Below, one piece after another: positions 7,741 through 13,462 of a DNA stretch of 13,462 nucleotides. The notes under the pieces are model-generated. The model was not told the DNA's origin. It ran no database searches and worked only from the letters and a program-made list of their open reading frames with translations. Source of the stretch: Puniceicoccales bacterium. GTDB taxonomy: Bacteria > Verrucomicrobiota > Verrucomicrobiia > Opitutales > JAIRLM01. Location: positions 1 to 13,462 of the forward strand of contig JAIRTQ010000101.1 of the NCBI GenBank assembly GCA_031254835.1. The letters are read 5' to 3'. Positions within the stretch are counted from its first letter, which is position 1, and each line of letters opens with the position of its first letter. Position numbers and translations under genes: made by a program.

Positions 7741-9375
7741 CTAGAAGTCGCAGGCAATGGCCAAACTGCCGCTCGCTATTTTATAGTCCGAACAGAAAAT
7801 TCCGCCCAATGAGCCGTTCACCTTCCAGTTTCTTGTGATGTTCCCACAGATAGACAGCGTGGCTTCTACCGTGTCGGACTGCTTGGTTTTGAGTGCATCG
7901 GTCGATGCGGGAAAATCGATCGCCGAAAGAATGTTTCCAACTTGATTCTCTTCGTTTAAGCTTACCATGCAGTTCGCTACCGCACGCAATGTGGGGAGGA
8001 CAATCGCAGTCAGGCCAGAAAAATCTGTCCTCGTGGCGATTGGGACGCGATAGCCGATGCGGCCGGTCGCATGAACTCGCCCCTTCGGAGTGCCAATTTG
8101 ACATTGCAGTCCGGGCATCGCCGTCCAACGCACCTGCTTGAGGCCCACCAGGCTAATTGACAGCCCCAATCCGTTGAGGTCCGACTTCCATTGCTCCACG
8201 TCCAGGGATAGCGACGGGCCCAGGCGCACTGCAGAGTAGATTTTGGCCAGATCCATCTCTCCCTCAAGGCCGGCATGGCCAACGTGATAGGAAGACCGGG
8301 TGCCCGGGAGCGCAGAGAGGAAGGAAAGATCGGAAGCCTCTAGCCCATCCAATAGGTTGAGATTGCGAAGGAGTATCTTTGCCGAAGAACGAATATCTCT
8401 TTGCTCCTGAGATGATGGATCAGCGATCCAGGATTTTATTTCTTCTCTTAATTGTGAAATATTATTATGTGTCGGCATGTCGCTTTCGAAAATGACGGGT
8501 GCGTATGTTGTGATGAGTTCGTTTTCGATGGTGCTGCGCGCGGAAGCAAGATCTAGCGACCCTAGTCCGTATTGGACAGTAATATTTCCCATCTGTCCGC
8601 GAAAATTAGTTGCTACGCTGCGACGCAGGGATCCGCTGGTGGTCCATTTTTTTGCGATGGCAATTTTCCCGACGGCGCCGGTTTGGTGTGCGTGAAAATT
8701 GGAGTCCAATGCAGCGCCCAAAAATGTGCCAATGAGGGCGGGATGGATATCGTTATTACCCGCTACAAGGTCCAAAATCGTCGGAAGCAGCGTCTTCGCG
8801 ACTGGCATCAAATTCGTGTCTCCGCCTAGTGAAACCCCGAGGTCTTCCAACTTGGCGGAGCTCTTGCCAAATCCCGCGGCCAGGGTCAGAGACAGCGGCG
8901 CGGCAGGATTACCGGCTAAATCCCAGGTCCTGCCCCCGATGCAGCCGTAAGATCTGGCGGCGGACGGTTTAAGGGAAATTTCGACTGCAGTGGATGGAAT
9001 TGCATTCAGTATATTATCGACTGCTATGCTTCTGTTGCTTACAAAAGAGGCCGAAATGGCCGAGGGATTTACTCCAAGAGTAACCGATAGCCGCTTCTTT
9101 CTGAAAATGTTACCGTCGCTACCGCCGAAAGCGGAAAAGAAAACGCCTTCTTCGGTTGGAATCGCCCATTCGGCAGCTCCTCCTATGGCCTGGCTGCCCA
9201 GCCACAGGGCGTTCGTTAGGTCAAAGCTGAAGCCACTTTCTACGCTTGCTACAGGCGAAGGGGCCACATTCCTGTTGTTGCCCCAGCTCGCCCCGTAGGC
9301 GGGATTGTGCAGCAGGGGAGAAAGGCCAAGAAGGAAAAAGCGCAAGGCGCTAATAATCGAAAAAGATGTTTCCAC
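7741..9375 (-). CDS. Secreted protein with outer-membrane beta-barrel-like C-terminus
   Basis: The frame encodes 544 residues. The N-terminus is a signal peptide: hydrophobic core ISALRFFLLGLSPLL, then a likely cleavage near AYGA (about residue 29). The mature part is rich in alternating polar/apolar strands (LSVTLGVNPSAISASFVSN, PLSLTLAAGFG, LDVEQWKSDLNGLGLSISLV), with a more helical middle (HNNISQLREEIKSWIADPSS). The protein ends NGSLGGIFCSDYKIASGSLA then IACDF, with alternating hydrophobic residues and a terminal Phe, the pattern recognised by the BAM complex. An outer-membrane barrel or autotransporter-like protein is therefore likely, but I see no named family. The GTG at 9375 directly precedes the signal peptide; there is no Shine-Dalgarno. 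The gene is monocistronic, ending at the 7665-7705 terminator. Confidence 0.8.
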   Translation of the reverse strand: METSFSIISALRFFLLGLSPLLHNPAYGASWGNNRNVAPSPVASVESGFSFDLTNALWLGSQAIGGAAEWAIPTEEGVFFSAFGGSDGNIFRKKRLSVTLGVNPSAISASFVSNRSIAVDNILNAIPSTAVEISLKPSAARSYGCIGGRTWDLAGNPAAPLSLTLAAGFGKSSAKLEDLGVSLGGDTNLMPVAKTLLPTILDLVAGNNDIHPALIGTFLGAALDSNFHAHQTGAVGKIAIAKKWTTSGSLRRSVATNFRGQMGNITVQYGLGSLDLASARSTIENELITTYAPVIFESDMPTHNNISQLREEIKSWIADPSSQEQRDIRSSAKILLRNLNLLDGLEASDLSFLSALPGTRSSYHVGHAGLEGEMDLAKIYSAVRLGPSLSLDVEQWKSDLNGLGLSISLVGLKQVRWTAMPGLQCQIGTPKGRVHATGRIGYRVPIATRTDFSGLTAIVLPTLRAVANCMVSLNEENQVGNILSAIDFPASTDALKTKQSDTVEATLSICGNITRNWKVNGSLGGIFCSDYKIASGSLAIACDF

Positions 9376-9381
9376 GTAGGC

Positions 9382-9410
9382 ATCTTTTCAGAAACGGACA
9401 AGTCTGGCAA
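9382..9410 (-). promoter_or_regulatory. Possible weak promoter adjacent to the GTG at 9375
   Basis: Minus strand: TTGCCA (9410-9405), a 17-nt spacer, AAAGAT (9387-9382), six bases, then GTG at 9375. The -10 matches only three of six consensus bases. The call rests mainly on the spacing seen at the other leaderless starts in this window. Confidence 0.3.
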
Positions 9411-9428
9411 GAATTTTTACAAAAATTC
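9411..9428. promoter_or_regulatory. AT-rich inverted repeat, candidate operator
   Basis: GAATTTTT and AAAAATTC form perfect eight-base arms around AC. The repeat abuts the putative -35 at 9405-9410, upstream of the outer-membrane-like gene. No T run suited to a terminator follows on either strand. It could bind a dimeric regulator or act as an A/T-tract upstream element. Confidence 0.35.
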
Positions 9429-9568
9429 GTAAAATTTTCCCGCCCAAAGTTTCTCGCTATGCCTTTTTTCTACCGACGTTGCGGCCCTCCGAGCTTTTTC
9501 TTCCCCATTCTCTGCGGTGCTTTTGTCTGTCGAGCAAACTTCAAAAGAGTGGCTTTAGGACACTAAAT

Positions 9569-9596
9569 TTTGTAAAACTCGAAAAGGGATTGTCAA
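9569..9596 (-). promoter_or_regulatory. Possible upstream minus-strand promoter
   Basis: Minus strand: perfect TTGACA (9596-9591), a 16-nt spacer, TACAAA (9574-9569). Transcription would start near 9562 and give a leader of about 187 bases before the GTG at 9375. It is an alternative or additional promoter for the outer-membrane-like protein. Confidence 0.4.
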
Positions 9597-9622
9597 TTTT
9601 TCGGCAGATGCAAAGGAGGGCT

Positions 9623-10204
9623 GTGGGCAAGAGGATGTCTGTAATTCTTGCGCTCGGGCTGCTCGCTTCTGCCGTCCAGGGCCGCAACCTGGCAATTCGT
9701 GACGTAGCCATCGAGCGCTGCGCCGACTGCGATTTTCGGCGGCTTGTCAATTATTTTTCAGAACGCAATTACCGCTTCCGCCATGGCCTTTGCCGTACGG
9801 ATCCGGACCGGTGGGAGGGCCTCTATGCGGTGCTTTTTTTGAACGATTTCGTCAAAAATCTCCCCAGCGACTGCACCGTTTCCTTCGAATTTCTTCTCGC
9901 CGCCGATCCGCAATGGCACCGCCTTACGATTCCACTGGAAGACATGCGGCGACGGAGCCGGGAGCTATGGCTTGGTCTGACCGACGAGCGCTGGGACCAG
10001 CTGCTTCCCGACGATTTACTTGCCTGGCGCGTCCGCATCCTTAGCGGCAGTGTCGTACTGTGCCAGCGGCAAAGTTTTCTTTTCCCTGACGGCGAGGGAA
10101 ATGGACTTGCCGCGGAGTTGCCCCGAAAGCAGGAGGAAGTTGAAGAGGACTGCGGGGACTATGGGATGTTGAAGCCGGCCGGTGGCCGTCCAACGGCGAA
10201 ATAA
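9623..10204 (+). CDS. Small exported hypothetical protein with several cysteines
   Basis: About 194 residues if started at the GTG at 9623. A signal peptide is clear: GKRM, then SVILALGLLASAVQG, with cleavage likely before RNLAIRD. The frame is open further upstream (ATG at 9608), but a strong AAAGGAGGG (9612-9620) lies inside that extension, which argues for a start at GTG 9623 or ATG 9635. The mature part has cysteines in RCADCDF, GLCRTD, SDCTVSF and VLCQRQ, which could form disulfides in the periplasm. A central part (EGLYAVLFLNDFVKNLPSDC) and a basic segment (DMRRRSRELWLGLTDERWDQ) are followed by a charged tail beginning DGEGNGLA. No family recognised. A degenerate copy of this tail lies at 11762-11833. 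Confidence 0.72.
   Translation: MGKRMSVILALGLLASAVQGRNLAIRDVAIERCADCDFRRLVNYFSERNYRFRHGLCRTDPDRWEGLYAVLFLNDFVKNLPSDCTVSFEFLLAADPQWHRLTIPLEDMRRRSRELWLGLTDERWDQLLPDDLLAWRVRILSGSVVLCQRQSFLFPDGEGNGLAAELPRKQEEVEEDCGDYGMLKPAGGRPTAK
10091..10111 (+). repeat. 21-bp exact direct repeat, copy 1
   Basis: It lies in the 3' end of the exported-protein gene and encodes GEGNGLA. The identical 21 bases recur at 11771-11791, exactly 1,680 bases downstream, so the two copies flank the ankyrin-like protein gene. Confidence 0.9.
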
Positions 10205-10209
10205 TTTGC

Positions 10210-10237
10210 TTGAAATTTGTCCGCAGGCCGGTACAAT
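10210..10237 (+). promoter_or_regulatory. Promoter of the ankyrin-like repeat protein gene
   Basis: -35 TTGAAA (10210-10215), a 16-nt spacer, -10 TACAAT (10232-10237), eight bases, then GTG at 10246. It occupies nearly the whole 41-base gap between the previous stop and this GTG. No Shine-Dalgarno is present. Confidence 0.6.
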
Positions 10238-10245
10238 CTGCCTTC

Positions 10246-11724
10246 GTGAATGCTGCTGGTGTTGATAAACATGCGCCTGCGTCGGCTCCAGTCGAGGCTG
10301 GATCGTCCGGAGGCGCAGCCCTAAAGCAGGAAAAACCGACCGACCTGAGTCCTCAAGTCGTGGCGCAAACGGGTGCGACTCAAAGACTCGTCGAAGCCTC
10401 CTCTGCCTCTCTCTTGCCGGAAGCCGTAGGTTCCACGGCGGCGGCTATCTTTGGCGCAATGGTGGATAGGGCAGTGTCCGTCGAAGGGGATTTGAGCGAT
10501 TTTGATACGCAGGGCCTTCGGGATGAGTTTTTGGCTTTTGTGGCGGCTGCCAAAGAAGCAAAAATTGGTGAAAATTTCACGGTGCCCATTCCGGGCAGTG
10601 GCGGGAAAGAGATCACTTTTAAGTCTTCTTCAAGACTGCGTGCGCTTTCCTCTACGTTAGCCGCAGAACTGGACGGGCTGCGACCGCAGTGGCCAAATTG
10701 GCTTTTTATGCTCTTTCAGTTCTTTTCGTTGGGCTTCTATGGGAAATTTAATCCGGATGAAAACGAGACACACGCGGCAGACGAGATATTAGATGGCCTA
10801 GCGGAGGACCATCGCATTTGTCGGAGAGGGAAGGGAGGAAGCGAGCGGCCGGCGACGCTTTTCGCCGCCTCCATTTTGGAGCTCTCCTGTTCGGCCGTTG
10901 CTGCTAGCGGCGGCAATGTCGAAAAAAATCAGATTGTCATCGAAATTGTCCAATCTTTCGCAAAGACCCTTGGAAGTCTTTGTGCTTCGGAATCCAATTC
11001 GCAGGTTGTAGCCCAATATTGGCATACGGCCGAGCTGATGGCGGTAGCTATTTTAAAAGGAGCTTTCGTACACAAAGACAGCAACTGTGACAGAAAAAAG
11101 CAAGTGGCCGATGCGTTATTTGCCTACATTAGTTCTCTGCCGCGCGATGGTACTGAAGATTCGTTAGGCCATAGGGTTGCCGCAAATTTGCGCGGCGTAC
11201 ATGGTTGGAATTTTCTTCTTTTCTGCTTTGCCCATGGCGATAGGCGTAAAATCTTTGATGCGGTGAGTAAGTGGAGTAAAGCCGACCAGAGGGACCTATT
11301 TACTGCCTTCGAGCGTTCTTCGGGCATTAATTTTTTAACGCTGGCGCTTCTTTCCGACGATACGCCATTCCTTGATAAGTTATATGGGCACGCAAAAACC
11401 ATTTTGACCGCTGATGAGATTTTCCGAGTAATCTCTCAGCTGATTCCCAATAATGAAAGATCATTTAAGGACATTCTGGGCGAATGGCGTTTCGATGGGC
11501 ATTTTAACATACTAGAAACGCATAGCTTTTCCGTGGCGAATTGGGACTGGCTACAAAGAATTCTCAAAGAAGAACATAGAACATACGTGTCGCAGTTTGT
11601 CGCCGTAAACGCCCCAACGGAAGACGGAAATCATCCAAGAGTTTACCTAACCGAACCCCGCCCCGCGGGGGAAACCGGAAATCGCAAATCCGCCCTCTCA
11701 GACCGTCCGATTGGGGCGCCATGA
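10246..11724 (+). CDS. Large hypothetical protein with disordered N-terminus and degenerate ankyrin-like repeats
   Basis: The frame opens at a TTG at 10210, but that TTG is the -35 box of a good promoter, so I place the start at GTG 10246 (492 residues). The first 70 residues are Ala/Ser/Pro/Gln-rich and probably disordered. One hydrophobic segment follows near residues 150-168 (WLFMLFQFFSLGFYG). The middle is helical (QIVIEIVQSFAKTLGSLCAS, ELMAVAILKGAF). The C-terminal third has two tandem units with a common pattern, GWNFLLFCFAHGDRRKIFDA and GINFLTLALLSDDTPFLDKL, each followed by a helix, and a weaker third (FKDILGEWRFDGHFNILET). Spacing of about 40 residues and the G-x-N-F-L opening suggest degenerate ankyrin-type repeats. 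No enzyme motif is seen. A secreted effector or membrane-attached scaffold is possible; I cannot name a family. The C-terminal 25 residues are GC-rich and charged. Confidence 0.78.
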   Translation: MNAAGVDKHAPASAPVEAGSSGGAALKQEKPTDLSPQVVAQTGATQRLVEASSASLLPEAVGSTAAAIFGAMVDRAVSVEGDLSDFDTQGLRDEFLAFVAAAKEAKIGENFTVPIPGSGGKEITFKSSSRLRALSSTLAAELDGLRPQWPNWLFMLFQFFSLGFYGKFNPDENETHAADEILDGLAEDHRICRRGKGGSERPATLFAASILELSCSAVAASGGNVEKNQIVIEIVQSFAKTLGSLCASESNSQVVAQYWHTAELMAVAILKGAFVHKDSNCDRKKQVADALFAYISSLPRDGTEDSLGHRVAANLRGVHGWNFLLFCFAHGDRRKIFDAVSKWSKADQRDLFTAFERSSGINFLTLALLSDDTPFLDKLYGHAKTILTADEIFRVISQLIPNNERSFKDILGEWRFDGHFNILETHSFSVANWDWLQRILKEEHRTYVSQFVAVNAPTEDGNHPRVYLTEPRPAGETGNRKSALSDRPIGAP

Positions 11725-11761
11725 GCCTTTGTCGCCTTCTCCACCCTTCAGACCCGATGCT

Positions 11762-11833
11762 TTTTTTAATGGCGAGGGAAATGGACTTGCCTTAAAGTCG
11801 CCCCTGGAGCAAGAAAGTGAGCGGGAGAGGTGA
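11762..11833 (+). pseudogene. Remnant of a paralogous C-terminus (DGEGNGLA tail) running into tRNA-Ser
   Basis: In one frame this reads FFNGEGNGLALKSP then LEQESERER and a stop. It parallels the exported protein's end, FPDGEGNGLAAELPRKQEEV. Identity is exact over 21 bases and falls to roughly 60% after. No start codon or complete gene lies upstream, because the frame enters from the tail of the 492-residue gene. The stop codon (11831-11833) lies inside tRNA-Ser. It is probably a duplication scar of the 9623-10204 gene. Confidence 0.5.
11771..11791 (+). repeat. 21-bp exact direct repeat, copy 2
   Basis: Identical to 10091-10111 and in the same orientation. It sits 33 bases before tRNA-Ser, inside the remnant ORF. 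Confidence 0.9.
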
Positions 11834-11908
11834 CAGAGCGGCCGATTGTGCCTGTCTCGAAAACAGGTGTACCGCAAGGTACCGAGGGTTCGAATCCCTC
11901 CCTCTCCG
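11824..11908 (+). tRNA. tRNA-Ser (anticodon CGA)
   Basis: The acceptor stem GGAGAGG (11824-11830) pairs with CCTCTCC (11901-11907), with discriminator G at 11908. The anticodon stem CCTGT/ACAGG holds the loop CTCGAAA, giving anticodon CGA, which reads UCG. A long class II variable arm (GTACC-GCAA-GGTAC) is typical of tRNA-Ser, and the T-arm is GAGGG-TTCGAAT-CCCTC. CCA is not encoded (CCG follows), so it must be added by the CCA-adding enzyme. Confidence 0.96.
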
Positions 11909-11926
11909 CCGGGGCCGCCCTATTAA

Positions 11927-12082
11927 AATTATCTCAATGGAAAGTTCATACTAGGCGGCCAGTCGAATTTAGCTGACAAAAATTTTAGGACAGTTAGCTG
12001 CGAACCGCAGCCCCATCCTTTTTCTGAAGAAGAACGAATAGCGTTAGCAGGCGAAGGTGAGGCTGGGGAGTTTGTTATAGAA
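11927..12082 (+). other. Start-less open frame between tRNA-Ser and the small membrane ORF
   Basis: From 11927 the frame is open into the ORF starting at 12083 and reads as plausible protein, but has no initiation codon. It fills the stretch without a complete gene after tRNA-Ser. I see no terminator, promoter or attachment-site repeat in it. Confidence 0.4.
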
Positions 12083-12307
12083 ATGAGTCGCGCCATTAGT
12101 GCAGGCAAATTACAGCCCACTGCCAGTGCGATTCTTAGCGATGTACGAACGAAAACTGAGGAGGCAGCGCAAAATTCGCGAGTGTCATTGCTCAAGAATG
12201 TAGTGGTTGTCCTACGGAAAACTTTTCTTTCCTATCGAAGTGTTGCCGCGCTGACTGTTTTAGTATTTGTTGGCTGGCAAATATACAGAAAAGGGGATGC
12301 GCAATAG
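12083..12307 (+). CDS. Small hypothetical membrane protein, possibly the 3' remnant of a longer gene
   Basis: A 74-residue ORF from ATG 12083, with a ggggag 12 bases upstream as a distant Shine-Dalgarno. The N-terminal part is polar and helical (SAGKLQPTASAILSDVRTKT). The C-terminus is basic and then hydrophobic (VAALTVLVFVGWQIY), a single membrane segment with a short basic end. The same frame is open back to 11927 and reads protein-like (LGGQSNLADKNFRTVSCEPQ, then PHPFSEEERIALAGEGE) but contains no ATG, GTG or TTG before 12083. The gene therefore looks 5'-truncated, with the missing part replaced by tRNA-Ser. No family recognised. Its stop is immediately followed by the next ATG in the same frame. 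Confidence 0.5.
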   Translation: MSRAISAGKLQPTASAILSDVRTKTEEAAQNSRVSLLKNVVVVLRKTFLSYRSVAALTVLVFVGWQIYRKGDAQ

Positions 12308-12662
12308 ATGTATAAAAGCCGTGCGCAGGCCTACGAGATACGGAATCCCGCCGGCGACCCTACGCAAGTGCGCATCGTGAAAGAGCTATCGGGCCGCCGT
12401 GACCCTGGTAGCACTGTCACCGAAAACATGGCAGCCTCCGCCATTGGAGAATACTTTCATCAACACGGAGGGAGCACCGGAGCTCTATGTGGGATCGGCT
12501 TCCGCCATCCTCGATGGCGGGCTGGCGATTTCCATGACAAAGGCGGTAGGGACGCGATTTGATCAGTCAACATTAGTCACCAGACGGAAGGAAATCAAGA
12601 AGGAGGAGTTCGACGCAATAATAAGTTCGACGTGTTCTGGAGCGAAAGACGGACGGAATTAG
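12308..12662 (+). pseudogene. Hypothetical gene interrupted by an apparent frameshift
   Basis: An ATG at 12308 directly follows the stop of the previous ORF, with aaaagggg 11 bases upstream. The first frame is protein-like for about 48 residues (YKSRAQAYEIRNPAGDPTQV, then VTENMAASAIGEYF). It then becomes His/Gly/Arg-rich nonsense until a stop at 12562. Near 12440-12465 the next frame takes over with a protein-like sequence (ENTFINTEGAPELYVGSASA, then ILDGGLAISMTKAVGTRF and a basic KEIKKEEFD tail) to a stop at 12662. One inserted base, or two lost ones, would join them into a product of about 118 residues. It may be a decayed gene, a sequencing error or, less likely, programmed frameshifting. 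No family recognised. Confidence 0.5.
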
Positions 12663-12746
12663 AGTCTAGGCGGGCCGTGGTGGCGATCTTTCCTGCCAGA
12701 ATTGCAAAATTTTCGACGAAAAATTCTCGGGACTTTCCCCTTGCCC

Positions 12747-12752
12747 TATAAC
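12747..12752 (+). promoter_or_regulatory. Likely -10 box of the tRNA-Leu gene
   Basis: TATAAC followed by a GC-rich discriminator (tcggg), 25 bases before the mature tRNA end. This layout is usual for stable-RNA promoters. The -35 region (ttctcg near 12724) is poor. Confidence 0.45.
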
Positions 12753-12777
12753 TCGGGTCCGCTAGTCGACTGAACAG

Positions 12778-12861
12778 GCCCGGATGGCGGAATCGGCAGA
12801 CGCGTCGGACTCAAAATCCGATTCCTTCGCGGGAGTGAGGGTTCGACCCCCTCTCCGGGCA
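12778..12861 (+). tRNA. tRNA-Leu (anticodon CAA)
   Basis: The acceptor stem GCCCGGA (12778-12784) pairs with TCCGGGC (12854-12860), with discriminator A at 12861. The anticodon stem TCGGA/TCCGA holds the loop CTCAAAA, giving anticodon CAA, which reads UUG. A class II variable arm with a TTCG turn and a T-arm GAGGG/CCCTC complete the fold. CCA is not encoded. Confidence 0.96.
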
Positions 12862-12893
12862 CCGCCGGAAAATTTTGCCACCGGAACAATGCA

Positions 12894-13448
12894 ATGGATA
12901 GAGGAGATGCCAATGGGCACAGATCCGAATGGAGTAAAGGCCGATGGTTTTTGCGTCACCTGCCAAGCAAGGAGCGGCTGGAGCGGGTCCCTCTCGTTGG
13001 CCCACTGTTGCGACGCGCGCAGGATGCGAAATTTCTCTGGTCCTTTGAGAAGGAAGAGGTTGTGCCGGCATTCCTAATCGGCTGGGTAGTGACGCTGTCT
13101 CCTCTGTTTGGCCTACACACAGTTTTTGCGGTCCTCTTGGTCCTACTTTTCCGCGCCAATTTGCTCATTGCGATGGCGCTGCAACTTGTCAGCACACCGC
13201 TTACCCTGCCATTCCTGTGGCCGTTTCTCTATGCCGTCGGCTTTCGGACAGTTCTGCTATTTTCGGAAGGACAGGCGGCTGTGAACTTCATCGACCACCC
13301 GCTATTTGGAACGGGCCGCTTCCTTGCCCGCGCTTTCGCTTTTATCGCCCTTGGCGGTGCGCTCGTAGGTTTTGCCTGCACGATCTTCTCCGTGGCTGTT
13401 TTTTCCATTTGCCGGCGCATCTGGCCCAAAAGAACGGAGGGGCGCTAA
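12894..13448 (+). CDS. DUF2062 family inner-membrane protein
   Basis: A 184-residue protein with the typical DUF2062 layout. A basic cytoplasmic N-terminus (FLRHLPSKERLERVPLVGPL) precedes a membrane-embedded core, VVPAFLIGWVVTLSPLFGLH, then TVFAVLLVLLFRANLLIAMA, then STPLTLPFLWPFLYAVGF. A final membrane segment (AFIALGGALVGFACTIFSVA) ends in a basic tail. The S/N-P-L-T-x-P segment after the second helix is a family hallmark. The biochemical role of DUF2062 proteins is not established. The ATG at 12894 has no obvious Shine-Dalgarno. A TTG at about 12949 would give a start nearer the family's usual N-terminus. The gene starts 32 bases after tRNA-Leu with no terminator seen, so it may share that transcript. 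Confidence 0.85.
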   Translation: MDRGDANGHRSEWSKGRWFLRHLPSKERLERVPLVGPLLRRAQDAKFLWSFEKEEVVPAFLIGWVVTLSPLFGLHTVFAVLLVLLFRANLLIAMALQLVSTPLTLPFLWPFLYAVGFRTVLLFSEGQAAVNFIDHPLFGTGRFLARAFAFIALGGALVGFACTIFSVAVFSICRRIWPKRTEGR

Positions 13449-13462
13449 AGTTCGATCCACAC

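Noticed and set aside
9479..9622. Upstream extension of the exported-protein gene
   Set aside because: It would bury the signal peptide about 50 residues in and place the strong Shine-Dalgarno inside the coding region.
10210..10245. TTG at 10210 as start of the 492-residue protein gene
   Set aside because: That TTG is the first base triplet of a TTGAAA -35 box with a well-spaced TACAAT -10. There is no Shine-Dalgarno before it, and GTG 10246 is better placed.
12784..13077. Plus-strand frame running through tRNA-Leu
   Set aside because: It begins inside a tRNA and its second half is out of frame with the clear DUF2062 protein.
1..13462. CRISPR array, insertion sequence or rRNA
   Set aside because: No regularly spaced repeats, transposase motifs, terminal inverted repeats or rRNA-like sequence were seen.

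Overview
The window looks like a stretch of a Gram-negative bacterial chromosome of moderate to high GC. A type II secretion/type IV pilus inner-membrane protein and a signal-peptide protein ending in an outer-membrane-type C-terminal Phe point to a two-membrane cell. The general style (GspF-like protein, an Arg/Gly-rich fusion protein, glycogen phosphorylase, many lineage-restricted unknowns, gene remnants around tRNAs) would fit a Verrucomicrobiota/Opitutae-like organism, possibly host-associated. That placement is an impression, not something the sequence proves.

Layout. (1) 3-809 (+): 3' part of a GspF/PilC gene cut by the window edge. (2) 351-2819 (-): a long Arg/Gly-rich protein with two globular regions, whose C-terminal tail reads about 460 nt antisense through gspF. 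(3) 2935-5776 (+): a compact transcription unit made of a promoter, a small Pro-rich ORF, glycogen phosphorylase glgP and a strong intrinsic terminator. (4) 5823-7575 (-): a two-gene operon of unknown function that shares the terminator hairpin with glgP. (5) 7665-9375 (-): a secreted, probably outer-membrane protein with its own terminator. (6) 9623-10204 (+): a small exported Cys-containing protein. (7) 10246-11724 (+): a large unknown protein with a disordered N-terminus, one hydrophobic segment and degenerate ankyrin-like repeats. (8) 11725-12777: gene remnants around tRNA-Ser(CGA), a small membrane ORF and a frameshifted ORF. (9) 12778-13448: tRNA-Leu(CAA), then a DUF2062 membrane protein.

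The main unifying signal is regulatory. Two transcription starts of unrelated unknown genes, on opposite strands, have the same architecture: TTGACA, a 16-17 nt spacer, TAAACT, 6 nt, then the start codon with no Shine-Dalgarno. A third (TTGAAA-N16-TACAAT-N8-GTG) is very close and a fourth is a weaker match. By contrast, the operon-internal genes have a perfect or partial Shine-Dalgarno. This suggests that first genes of transcription units here are often translated from leaderless mRNAs.

Several products (the outer-membrane-like protein, the small exported protein, the repeat protein) could face the envelope or a host. None is recognised as a named system.
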